From Didymodactylos carnosus (Eukaryota > Rotifera > Eurotatoria > Philodinida > Philodinidae): 30,736 nucleotides of DNA. Of this stretch, positions 1 to 10,861 are shown piece by piece; position 1 is the first letter of the stretch; every line of letters begins with the position of its first letter. The DNA lies in assembly GCA_905250885.1 (NCBI GenBank), contig CAJNOQ010001518.1, forward strand, positions 1-30,736, in the 5' to 3' direction. Under the pieces are notes generated by a model that searched no databases, was not told the DNA's origin, and saw only the letters and a program-made list of their open reading frames with translations. A program made the position numbers and the translations under genes.

Positions 1-3000
1 GAGTTTTCTAAGAAATGATTCTGGAATTCTTTTAACAAATGCATTTTGTAGAGCAAACATTTTTCTACAAAATTAGATGTTTTGCAGCTCTGACAGAATC
101 GTGATAACTGATTTGTAGCAATTCTCCCGGATGCCCCAACACCAGTTAATAACTGGTGCATGCCTAATCACCATATGAATTTCACTTTCGTTACTGAGAA
201 AAGTGCATTTTATTAAGGCACTTTTCTGAACTTTCAATTTAAAATATATGCCGAAAATTGTCGAAGATGAAATTCAACAACAGCATCTGTCATCTTTTAC
301 ATTTAGGCGCCTAGTTTTATTTAAAACAAATCCGAGCTTCATAGCTACTGGTTATTCTGAGAAAAATGTACCTCACAAACAGATCCATTTTCCACCTTAC
401 GACACCGATAATACCCATAATGAAGGTACTTGATCCAAGAACTTGATTGCCTGGTAAGCGCTTAGTAAGTACTTAGAAAAATTGATAAGTGCTTTCAAAA
501 TGAATTACTTGCCATAAACTTTCATAGGTACTTCTTCAAGATTGTAATACTTCGCTCTTTTACTACGACTACTTTGTGAAAGCACTTGTAGTTTTATTTG
601 ACAAGTACTTGAACAAGTGCTTATCAAATGAAGCAAGCATTCACAAGTAAATTTATTTCTGGAAAAAGGTATTGGCTTCATTACACAAGCAAAGTACTTG
701 GGCCCACGCAGCGTTACCATGATCGTGAATACCACAATATTTGGGGCCAAATTTTTTTCATAATCTTTCCATACCATATTTAATTGTCTTACCCGTCAAA
801 ATTTCGTGCAAATCTGTTGCACGTGTAGAAAATTTTTTCTAAGGGAAGTTTTTCCTTAACAAAATTAAAAGTATGTAACACAGTTCCTAATGGTCAATGG
901 ACACTTATTTCATTGTCTTTTACGAGAAGAAACAAACATTCTTATAAACCAGAAACTCATAGTCATTTTTTTTGTTCGTTTTGGGAAGGAAGGTCGTATT
1001 ATTCATAAAACTAATCGTCATATAATAACGTCAATTCTCTCTGTGCTCAATTTTTTTCGTGTTCTTGCGTGGTAAAAACTTGCCTTCTTCCCTGTATTTC
1101 TTCGCTTGACTAACTAATAAATCTAGACACTATGAATGGTGTCATTATATAACTAAAAAGAAAAGCGAAAAGCACATTTAAGCTGACTGCTGTCTCTTTT
1201 CCACCTTCACTTATACTGTTTTTCAAAAATAGAAGATGCACGGACAAGTAAGTTACCATTGCAGGACTTTGAGCTGTTGTTATAGCAATCTTTAAACAGT
1301 GAGCTTTGTTAAAGTTTAACTAACTGTAAAACTAGAAGACAGTCTCCCTTTGAGATATAATTCAATAAAAAATCATGAAGTACAGAGTAGATCTCATGCC
1401 TCAATCGTAAGGCAACATTTTATGTTCTAAAAAGCATGTAAAAAACTTACTATACATTGCAAAAACATAGTAAAAACACGTTCACAAAAGTGTCAAGCAT
1501 ACTATTTTATTGCGAAATGCATAGGCAAAACGCTTTAATACATCGCCTTGATTTGATGAGATTTAATGTGTCAGTCCAGTGCATCGGCTGGTCGATCAGA
1601 TTTTCATTCGTTTACTCTCGACAAAAAAAGCATTGCCAGAAACAGAAAGTGCAAAAGCAACCATTTGGCCGAAAAAAACCTTTAAACTTGAAATTTCGTT
1701 TATCTTTCTAACGAAGAAAAGTTCTAAAAGTTTTCACAAAAACTTCTGATTAGTAATCGCAAGTTTATGGTGTCAGCCTGATGCGGTTAAGGTTCAAAAT
1801 GTGGACTTCCTACATGTAAAAATTTTCATTCCAAACAAATAATAGAGAGCTAGAGTTAGTTTTGTTTTTCACTAAGCACCTATATTAGATTCAGTCCCGA
1901 TGCGTCAACACGTTAATTGGTTTTCCTCTTTCGTCGATATTTTATAGTGTCGGTACCCCATTAACATCTTTCATCTTCCCCCCGCAATCTTGTCGATGAG
2001 TCAGGGAAAAAATTAATGAATCGACGAATCGGAACGATATTCCTATATTATGGCCAGAAAACGATACCAGCTATATTAACCAGAAGTTGGAAGAGCCCAA
2101 TTTTTTCCTCTGTCGTCGTCATAAGCTTGAGATCCTAGAAGTTGCTACAAGAGGTTTCAAAAACATCGTTTGACGGTATCCGTGTATTATTTAATTCAAA
2201 CATCACTCAGAGTCGCTTAATGTTTCTTTACGATCTGAAAGCTCGCTATAAACTGGCATTATGTAAATTAAATTATTCATTAAGATTAACCTGAGACAGA
2301 GAACTCTTAACCAACTATTTTCTTTAAAACTTTCTCAAAATTTTCTCAAAACCTCTATGAAATTTCCGATGTTATCAAAAGCAATGCGGATTCTAATAGT
2401 GAACATTATGTGCTATCTGATCGCACAATTATCTCTATATTGACTTTTTAACAGAATTACACATTTCCGTTCTCATCGAAGCCTTTACAAAACGTCTAAT
2501 TGAACTGGACAACGCTTAACTGATTAATCATAGTATCATTATTTATCAATTTACTAAGGCATTAATATGCAACAACTAACTTAGCACGTCACTGTAGTCG
2601 ATCCTTTTGTCCTTGTTTGGAATTACATTTTCTTCGTATATCAATGTAAATGCTCTTCCTTTCGTTCGCATTTGAAACTTTGTGAAATAACAGAAAATGA
2701 GTAATCAGCTGTACTATACGAAAAAGGTAGATATAACCTATATCAACTGACAAGTCAGGTATATAAAGCTCCTTATTCAAAAAGAGGTTTTATCGTAGGC
2801 ATAACTAAAATTCAGTCGGATTTTAAATTCGTCTACGTGTTAGTCAAGTTTGAGTTATATGCACAGCCTAACGTAAATCTTCGTGAGTTCTAGTTACACC
2901 TATAACGTATGTTGAGATCAGTACGAGGGGTTCTAAGTGAAATGTCTTTGAATTTTATTCTTTGAGTGAAGAAATTCACTTTTTTGAAAGAATAGAATAC

Positions 3001-3623
3001 GGAAGAGAACGAAGAGAAAAAGGACGAAGAAAGACGTTTATTAACTCAATGATATCCGGCTAAAACGCTCGAAAAGAAGTTGTACGAACATTATTAAGGA
3101 GAACACAAAAATTCCAATGTCAATATTTTTCGTTTTGAAAATAGTTTTAAAATTTTTAATTTCATGTTTTGATAAGATTTAGCATCAAACAGGGTATAAG
3201 CGTGTATTATTTCTTTTCGACTAGAAAAAAGCCATATACTCAGCGCGTCATAGTATTCTTTCAACGAATATATACGCTAGGACAAAAGAAACATACGTCA
3301 GTTCTTTAATAGATGTGTAACCTACGATGATAAAAACAAATGTGAGAAAGAGAGAAAAAGAAATTACCACGTACAACCTAGAACTAGCCAACGACTTACT
3401 ATACTATCGCGTTTATAATTTAATCAATTTTTCCAGGATAACATCGTTTGAGTTTTTTTTACACCCATTAGTCTGCCTATTGAAAAAAACGTTCTCTTGT
3501 ATTTATGCAACAGGAAAAAATAAGACAATTCCAACAGTTCTTTTTCTCCTCGAAATCTAAAACGCGTGTAATCATCATTTTCCCTATATTGTGGTAAAAT
3601 CTGACTTAAAAAAATAATCGAGA
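1..3623. other. Intergenic region upstream of the CLIC gene, no gene recognised
   Basis: No stretch here has convincing coding character. The longest open frames (248-433 +, 505-777 -, 1457-1711 +, 3327-3560 +) have no family resemblance, no plausible splice partners and amino-acid mixtures typical of translated AT-rich noncoding DNA. The notable content is the palindrome cluster at 424-699, annotated separately. There is also a small hairpin near 2957-2993, where ATTCTTT and GTGAA are matched by TTCAC and AAAGAAT. Part of the stretch just before 3624 should contain the CLIC promoter and 5' UTR, but I see no diagnostic promoter element. Confidence 0.6.
424..699. repeat. Cluster of AAGYRCTT palindromic octamers
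   Basis: Seven copies of the octamer AAGYRCTT lie within 244 bp: AAGCGCTT at 456, AAGTACTT at 467, 603 and 692, AAGTGCTT at 487 and 615, and AAGCACTT at 580. Two near-copies, AGGTACTT, begin at 424 and 526. The copies are not in a regular tandem period and the sequence between them is unrelated. They could be a decayed minisatellite, the inside of a foldback element, or a cluster of binding sites for a dimeric protein. The sequence alone does not decide among these. Confidence 0.7.
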
Positions 3624-6007
3624 ATGACGAACACAAGTACTCATCAAGGCAGCAATAAGGAGGAGGAACCCGAGTATTTTGATTTGGTGAGAACTATATA
3701 ATTATTTTATTCATCTAAGACTTATCGAGATTATTTTATGATCTAGTAACGCAGTTTTTTTAATCGAGGGAATTTGTATGATTCTATTAGGTGTTTTTCT
3801 GTCGAATTCATTGTTTAGATAAATATATCATTTGTACTTTCTCATGTAACAGATGATTTTCCAATACACGATAGTTTAGATTTCTGTTGTTGAGTTTTAG
3901 TAAGTCTCAAAGGTAGATGTTCAGTTGAAAATTATCACTTATCTATACTTTCGTTGAAATAAACGTCAGTGAACTCGATAACACTTTATTGATGCCTTCT
4001 GTTAGAATCCATTTCGGTAATGATATGTCCGATCTGAATTCCGTTTTCAGAACCGTGTCAACGATCCGGAATAGTGACAAAAGGGCTCCAACTGTATAGA
4101 TACTAATTCAAAGATCTGAATGTATGCCTATACACAACCTACTAGTAACTAACTATATAATAACTTATTATATAGTTGAAAATTTGAAATTTTATACCTT
4201 GAGAATAATGATCCTTGCCAAAAAAATCTGCTAGATCTAAAAAACAGTTATCGGAAAATAAAAGTTTTCTTTTTTCCAATTTTTCACCGATTACCATCTT
4301 CGTTTCATAATACTCAGAAATTCCAATGGCAAGGATTTGGCATACACTTTAAAAAGCAATCCGACTTATGTTATCGGTCTTTCTGATTCGTCTGTCTTAT
4401 TCTTTTCATTCATCTTTTTGCAAAGCCATTCTTCCGTCTTAGTTTTATAATGACGGAAAAGTCATTCATCTCCATTATTTTATGTTTGCCACTCGCAGAT
4501 AAAAAACAATGATTTTTTCGAAAAAAGTTGTGACTTATTTTGATTTCTTACTTACATCTTGCATAAGATCAGTATTTGAGATGCGCTCACGATCCTCCTC
4601 ACGAACTATCCTTCAACTGCTAATAATGAAAATAAGATATAAAAATAGTTAGCTCACGTTGAGGTACGATCGATAAGAGTGGCTGTCTCAAGAGAAGACG
4701 GCGTAAATCGGTTGTGAAATAGTCGGATTGATTCGTCTTACAATCTTATACTTTTCGATCCGTCTTATCTTACGATGGGTTTATTTTAAAGTGCATGTTT
4801 GAAAATCAAGAACATCTTCATATAAAAAAATTATTCCTGATGGAAGAAGAATATTTCGGTTTATCAGTAGAAACTTCTAATTTGTTTCCATTGTAGTAGA
4901 AATGAGATGGTTAAACGAGAAGTCCGCGGCTTATTTATCCATAGGGGTTATATTCTCTTCACTTTTCTCTGTCTACCTCCCTCCAAAGTTCAAAACTAGC
5001 AGTCTGCTCCTCATTATTACAAGACAATAACATCTTGTTTTCGTTTGTTTCCAGCGCACATTAATGAATGGTGAAAACGATGAAAAACTTCATTTATTCA
5101 TCCAGGCTGGAAAGGATGGAAGATCGAAAGGAGCATCCTGTTTCTGTCAGGTAAGCGGAAGCAATCACTGAAAACAGGTTGCTGAGATCATCTTCTTGAA
5201 TATGCAATTTGTTTAGGATGTTTTCATGAAATTATTGGTTAAGCGTGAAAATCAAAATGAATTTAGTTTCGATGTAATAACAATTAATTGTAAAAATCCA
5301 CCAAAAGAATTTCAAGAAATATCTAAGAAATTACCAACGCTTGTACATGGTAAGTAGTTTTATTTGTCGATATCGTTTCTATGTCTTTTTCAAATGTTCC
5401 GTTATTTCAGGCGAGGTTATATTGAATGATATTGATGAAATCGAAGATTATTTAGATACAATGTATGAAAATTATAAATTAAATGTAGAAGATCAAGAAG
5501 CATTTCAAGCTCAAATGGATGTTTTTACAAAATTTTCCTATCTTATCAAGGATGTCAGCAGTAATCCACAACAGTTATTAATTGAATTAGAAAAAATTGA
5601 TCAATTTTTAGCAAAACGAGGTACAAAATACATGTGTGGAAATAATATTAGTGGTAAGCATTTAGTTTCTGAACTCGACTACTGTATCTATTCGTTGATA
5701 GAAGAAAATATCTTTTCTGTTTTATATTCTTTTAGGACTTGATTGTTCATTATTACCTAAATTACAACATATTCGAGTGGCATTAAATTACATAAGAAAC
5801 ATGTCAATACCCGTTAAATTTGGCTCGTTATGGCGTTATTTAGCATTAGCCTATGAAAATGATTCATTTGTAAAATCTTGTCCATCCGACCAAGAAATTG
5901 TTTGGCATTGGATACGTCATGAAGCATCACCAAAAGAAGTTTTACAATTACAAAAGGAGGAACCGAAATATTCGTTCGATGTACCAAATTCTATACGTAA
6001 AAGATAA
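3624..6007 (+). CDS. CLIC: Chloride intracellular channel (CLIC/EXC-4 family) protein, five exons
   Basis: Exons are 3624-3686, 5055-5150, 5217-5349, 5411-5653 and 5736-6007, giving 268 residues, near the usual 240-260 of the family. CLIC proteins have a thioredoxin-fold GST-like N-terminal half and an all-helical C-terminal half. They are soluble, can insert in membranes, and the worm member EXC-4 acts in tubulogenesis. Family marks include LFIQAGKDG (about 35-43), a conserved LP before the third strand (SKKLPTLVHG), DIDEIEDYL, and the strong C-terminal signature LDCSLLPKLQHIRV followed by IPVKFGSLWRYLALAY. The thioredoxin-type active site is unusual: the family CPF(S/C)Q is SCFCQ here (residues 49-53), so the normal first Cys is Ser and the Pro is Cys. 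Exons 2-5 are firm. Exon 1 (21 acidic residues, in-frame TAA at 3615) is the least certain, and a start at Met25 is possible. A candidate poly(A) signal AATAAA lies at 6209. Confidence 0.9.
3687..5054 (+). other. CLIC intron 1 (1.37 kb)
   Basis: This intron runs from GTGAGA to a TTTCCAG acceptor and is about twenty times longer than the other CLIC introns (61-82 nt). I see no exon in it. It contains the perfect hairpin at 4151-4177, a 10-bp inverted pair ATCCTTGCCA (about 4210) with TGGCAAGGAT (about 4327), and a further pair CATACACTTTAAAA (4341-4354) with TTTTAAAGTGCATG (4784-4797) that could be the worn ends of an inserted element. Its length depends on exon 1 being correct. Confidence 0.5.
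4151..4177. repeat. Perfect 12-bp hairpin
   Basis: AACTATATAATA (4151-4162) is followed by a 3-nt spacer and the exact reverse complement TATTATATAGTT (4166-4177). It lies within the putative first CLIC intron. It is AT-rich, so chance is not excluded. It is not followed by a T-run on either strand that would suggest a terminator. Confidence 0.7.
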
Positions 6008-8368
6008 ATAGATGATGTGGCATAAAAAATTGTATTAGCGTGAATGATATGTTGTTTACTTTTTATATTTTCACTTAATTATGCGTGCCTATTATTGGAA
6101 AATAATATGCACGTTTCTTTATCTAATAACTCTTTTTCTTTCTATATATATTTTTTGAAATTTGCTTAGTTCTCCTCACTACAGTTATATTTGACGTCAA
6201 TTATAAAAAATAAAAGGAAAAGACGATTCTCCGATTTATAAAAACGGTGTCATTAACGAGCCTAAAATATCTTTTCTGTTTCACGATTTTTTTTGACGAA
6301 TTGATGGATGTAGTTGAAACCAGGTATTTTGTGTCATGGAGATTACATTCTGATGATATGCTTCAAGTCAGTGCGTAACGACAAACAAACATGAAAGAAT
6401 ACTTTTTATTTTTATTTTTATCTTTCTTTTCTGCGTTAACTGTACGTTTTTGGTTTTCACCCTATTACCGAAAGGTATGGGGATCTATTTCATTCATTCA
6501 TTAATGGGCTATTAACTGTGAATTAACGGATCATAAATGTCTATTTAACGATCCATCTTCAAGCTACCAAGACCGTTTCAACGTCGATTAACTAGGATTT
6601 TCTAACCGTAATAAAAAGTCCGTTTACACTCTTTTTTTCAGACTGTTTTTCCACCGTTAACGGACCGTTTTATGAGCATTTCATAAGGAAGTTATATTTC
6701 TGACTTCCTTCCTCAAAAATATTGTTTTTACTACTTTTTAATTATTTTGGTTGTTCGTCTCTGTTATCATTTCAGTTCTAAGACCAAAGTATTATCTCTA
6801 GTACCAACCTCAGGAAGAGGCCACCACTTCTTCAAGTTTTGTAGACTTGTAAATGATGACAGGAAAAAATTCGACATTATTTGAAGAATTAGTGTTGTAT
6901 ATACTACTAATGATAACAAAATAAAAGAGATGAATGACTATCGCCAAAAAACGGAGACCGTGAACTGGCGTTTTTCCACTGGCAGAAAACGCTCTAAAAA
7001 CAGCCCGTTTATGATATACCATACGGACTTTATTCGATCATCCCAGTGAACGGGCCATTTTTAGACCATTAATCGACGTTCTTGAAACTGTCAATTTATG
7101 GTAACATTAACGGATCGTTCTTACGCCGTTTTGTTTACACTACTAATACGCCATTTTTTGAATGACCGTTAATGGACAAATATAAAAGACCTGGGATGAA
7201 TCATTCTACTACCAAAGAAGGCTTTGATCTAACACTGTCAGAAGACTCTTCAGAAGAATGTATATAAACTCACTACCCCACCCCGGGTATAGTTGCTAAT
7301 TCTACGAAGTAGATTTCCTATTAAAGCATACAGGTGTTTCAATATATAATTGTCAATTGACCCAATATAAAGCAAAAGACAATCATAAATTGATCTTTGT
7401 CATGTTTTCTGTTCATGAAGAATAACAAACATTCGTCGAATTTTTCTACAACACTTCCTGCAAAAAAAAGGGTCAAATGCAGCTTCTTGGTAGGGAGTAG
7501 CATTTGGACTATTGATAATATATGATCAGCCCCATCCATCCATGTCTAAGCATTTGACGCATACATTTAGTTTCAACTACAGTTTTGCACCACTCATACT
7601 ACGTTCATCCACTATCTGCTCTAACTAAATGTTCTCTCACTTGCAAAACCGTAACTTTTTCCAACTCACGGATGATACCGACAAATAATGTTTGAAAACG
7701 TAGCGCCCATTTTTTCTATTGATGCAACATGACTCAGACGTTCCACAGGATACATGTCGTCGCTTATGATTCACGAAGGAAAATCTTTTTCTTCCTTTCT
7801 TTGTTTCTTTCTATCTCTCTTTTATGATGGCGCGCTTCGGAATAAGGAAAGAAATAGAGCCAAATGTCTTGCATCTTGTATTTTTCATTAAATGAGTTTC
7901 TCAATTGCTATTAATTTAAAGAAGATATATGTACGAGCATGCCATAGTGGAAAACTACATACATCACACTCAACAGTTGATTATATGCTTTTTTTTATCA
8001 AACGTGATCACATATAGTGATAATCACATTAAGATGCGCGACAATATATTTCTGAACACTATGTGTGCATGTTCCTGTTTGAATGGTCTTAGACAAAATT
8101 TGTTGTACAAAAAGAAGAATAGAAATAGAAAATAAATAGTTTTATCGATGTTAAAGTTGTTTTTTGTTTGGTTATACGAAGATCACCATCCACATCACAT
8201 TGTTTCTGTGGTTTCTTTTTAACTTCACACTAATATTGTATAGATATATATTCATCGTTTATTGCATTAGTAGTTCTTGATTAGTTCTCGTTTTGAATTC
8301 AATTATAAAAAACAAAAATCCAAGTAGATAAAACTCTTAGTCTGCATAATAATATCAAATAATAAATA
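6008..8368. other. Intergenic region between CLIC and the Ser/Asn-rich gene
   Basis: The first 200 bases are the likely CLIC 3' UTR (AATAAA at 6209). A decayed foldback element occupies about 6503-7155. From 7160 to 8368 I see no coding exon. The open frames at 6810-7022 (-), 7339-7539 (-) and 7929-8135 (+) lack family resemblance. A pyrimidine-rich stretch lies near 7785-7830. An acceptor-like CTCTTAG ends at 8340, 28 nt before the next start codon, and could end a 5' UTR intron. Confidence 0.55.
6503..7155. mobile_element. Decayed foldback / MITE-like element with long imperfect inverted arms
   Basis: Four blocks on the left are repeated in reverse order and orientation on the right: AATGGGCTATTA (6503) with TAATACGCCATT (7144), AACGATCC (6547) with GGATCGTT (7112), the GTTTCAACGTCGATTAA block (6575-6591) with 7069-7088, and the CGTAATAAAAAGTCCGT block (6607-6623) with 7023-7036. 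The arms are therefore about 120-140 bp and the whole element about 650 bp. No target-site duplication is clear at the edges and there is no open frame that looks like a transposase. It reads as an old non-autonomous element of unknown class. Confidence 0.55.
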
Positions 8369-10400
8369 ATGCAAATAGAATATGTTTGGCCATCATTATT
8401 TGAACAATCGATTGTTGCAAATCCATCGTTATATTGGCTTAATTCATCATCACCATCATCATCATCGTCAATGGATTCAAATTTGATTTATGATCAAAAT
8501 TATTTTGAACAACAATATTGTGATGTGAACAATAACAACCAGACTTCTACCAATCAACATATGTTTAACTTTGGTAACAGTGCGACTGCAGATACATTAT
8601 ATGATACACTTGTTAATGAGCAAACAACAATCAAAACAAAGCCAATGGTGGCCGTATATGACTCATTACGAGAACCAATTAATGAAATATTTTTTCCACA
8701 GAAGGTCATTAAACCATTACCCATTGGAGCTGAAAGGAAAATTGCGTCAAATGTTCGTGATAATTATTCAGTATCAACATCGTCAAGTTTGTCAACATCA
8801 TCGATAAATAGTAATTGTATTTCACATACACAGTCATCACTTATTCTGCCAACAACAGTCACAATAACAAATGCGACAACGACATCAAACCAACAATCAC
8901 CATCAGCAAAGTCAACACTATTTCATAATAGCAGCAATGCAACAATGTTCATGCCAAAAGATCAAAATTATGACAATAGTCAAGATACATATGTAGAGGT
9001 AAGTTTAATTTCGACTTGTAGATAGATATCACTGATTTGAACTGCAACAAAGGAACAAAGTGTCAACTAATCTCTCTGGGAATTGATTAGTAGATGATCT
9101 ATTTTATTAACAGTTACCAATAAGATCGTAACGATAACAGTAACGCATAACGGAAGTTTTTTAAGAAGGAAACAGTTTTTAAGAAAAAGTCTGATACTAT
9201 ATTAAAATTACAGATGAGCGATAATCCTAGTTTGAGAAGTAATCGAGCCAAAGATTACTCAAATGGAGGGCACGGGAGAGAAAAGCTTGACTTAACACTA
9301 GAAAATTCTCTTTCTGTCGCGGTCGATTTTCAAGTTTTTTTTCTATCGCCGAACATCCATCCGTACAGTTGAATGTTCGAATGAAAGCACCATTTTGTGG
9401 AAAAAAAGAAATAATCTACTGATTTTTCTATTTAATCTTTAGAGCTGGAATTTCTTAAGAAAAACAAGACTAATCGGTAGTTCATCCTCGGCAAATTTAT
9501 CGGAGAAAACTATAGTAAAACTTTTTGCTCATGTTTATTGTGTTTCGTTTAAAAATATTTTTTTGATAGAACAAAATAGGATTTGAGTTTACGGGCGTGT
9601 AGTATATGCAGCATGTTAATAATACTAGAAAACAATTCATCTTTAACTAGCTGCTATTTAATAAGCTTTTTTCTATTTTAGGTAAATCCACCTGTTGTAT
9701 ATGATAATTCCGATTTACAATTGAATTCGACATATCCACGTATTTCGAACATGTTGCATCGCTCTCTGATTTCTCCGACTAGTCGAACTCCTCCATCGAA
9801 ACAAATATCGGACATTAATACGATGCCGGCTCATAGTACCATTGAACAACAATTAAGACGTGTAGTTATAGATCAAGCAACAAGTAATAATTCAAAAACA
9901 CTATCCTGCCCCATGTCATCGAAAAAAACTCAGCAACAGCAGCAAGTGCAGTCAGTATGTACATATCCAAATTATCAATCATTACCAGTTCAGTACTCAT
10001 TGCCAGAGATTAACCGTTTATCATTTGATAACAATAGTCCTCGCTTAAATTACAGGAGTATGTACAATGATCAGAATCAAATGTTTTCAACACAATTTGC
10101 TCAATCAATCAACGTAACATCACAAGCCGCTCTATGTGCATCAGCAGCGGCAGCTCAAATTGCTCAAGCAGCTGTACAACTTACCGCCGCCATCGTCCAC
10201 AAATGTTTTCTCCATCTTTCTTCGGTCCACGAGAACGTTTTCAAGTCAATTCGGTGGGTAGACCGGTGATGAAAAGTTCAGTTTGTTGTTATCCATCCAA
10301 TTGTCAAATAAATAGTGTTAGAAGAATGAATGGTGATTTCAGATCAAATATTGATGCATTACCTATACATAAGCCATGTGGTGTTCCTATTCATCGTTAA
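8369..10400 (+). CDS. Unrecognised Ser/Asn/Gln-rich low-complexity protein, two exons, apparent frame change near the 3' end
   Basis: Exon 1 is 8369-8998 (210 codons, GAG|GTAAGT) and exon 2 starts at 9682 after TTCTATTTTAG, in frame. I do not recognise a family. The protein is rich in Ser, Asn, Gln and Thr, with a run of Ser near residue 30, SSSLSTSS patches, QQQQQ, and an Ala-rich segment (AALCASAAAAQIAQAA) in exon 2. A more ordered stretch reads EPINEIFFPQKVIKPLPIG in exon 1. In the frame entered, exon 2 stops at TGA 10267-10269 (405 residues). The -1 frame is open from about 10134 to TAA 10398-10400 and looks more protein-like (MFSPSFFGPRERF), so the true C-terminus may be there. A one-base deletion, or an intron such as 10254-10342, would join the frames. 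Composition suggests a regulatory or nucleic-acid-associated protein, but that is a guess. AATAAA signals occur at 10811 and 10821. Confidence 0.65.
8999..9681 (+). other. Intron of the Ser/Asn-rich gene (683 nt)
   Basis: The intron has a consensus GTAAGT donor and a pyrimidine-rich TTTTCTATTTTAG acceptor. I see no nested gene or repeat in it. A stretch near 9125-9155 has several TAACG words, which recall the inside of the MITE at 11196, but they are too short to call. Confidence 0.65.
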
Positions 10401-10861
10401 TATATTACTTTCCATTTCCGTTTTATTTGTTCTCAAAAATTCTGTGAATTTTTTTTATTTTTTACGAATATGGATAACAAATACTTTAATAATAATTATT
10501 TATAAAATAGAATCTTTTTCTTCTAATGTACGATTTTAGCTTACAATCATCTGTATTTCATAAGAGACGTTAGACTCTTTTTTGTTTTTTATTTATTACA
10601 AACTAACTTGTAAATCCTTATATTAACTAATATACTACATAATAATGTAATTTATTTAATTAAATTAATGTCATTTCCAATTTTTTTTTGTAAATATATA
10701 ATAGTATCTAAATGAAAATATAATCAATTAGTCTTGTTATATTACTTCGGAATTAATGAATTTTGCTGTTACTGTTATTGTTGCTTATTTTGTGTTATTT
10801 AATTTTTAAAAATAAAAATAAATAAAAAAATATGAAAACAAATGTGATGTATAAAATGTAA

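Noticed and set aside
248..433. 61-codon plus-strand open frame near the left edge
   Set aside because: No family resemblance and no sensible splice partner; it ends where the palindrome cluster begins and is compatible with chance.
505..777. 90-codon minus-strand open frame
   Set aside because: It overlaps the AAGYRCTT cluster, and its composition reflects those repeats.
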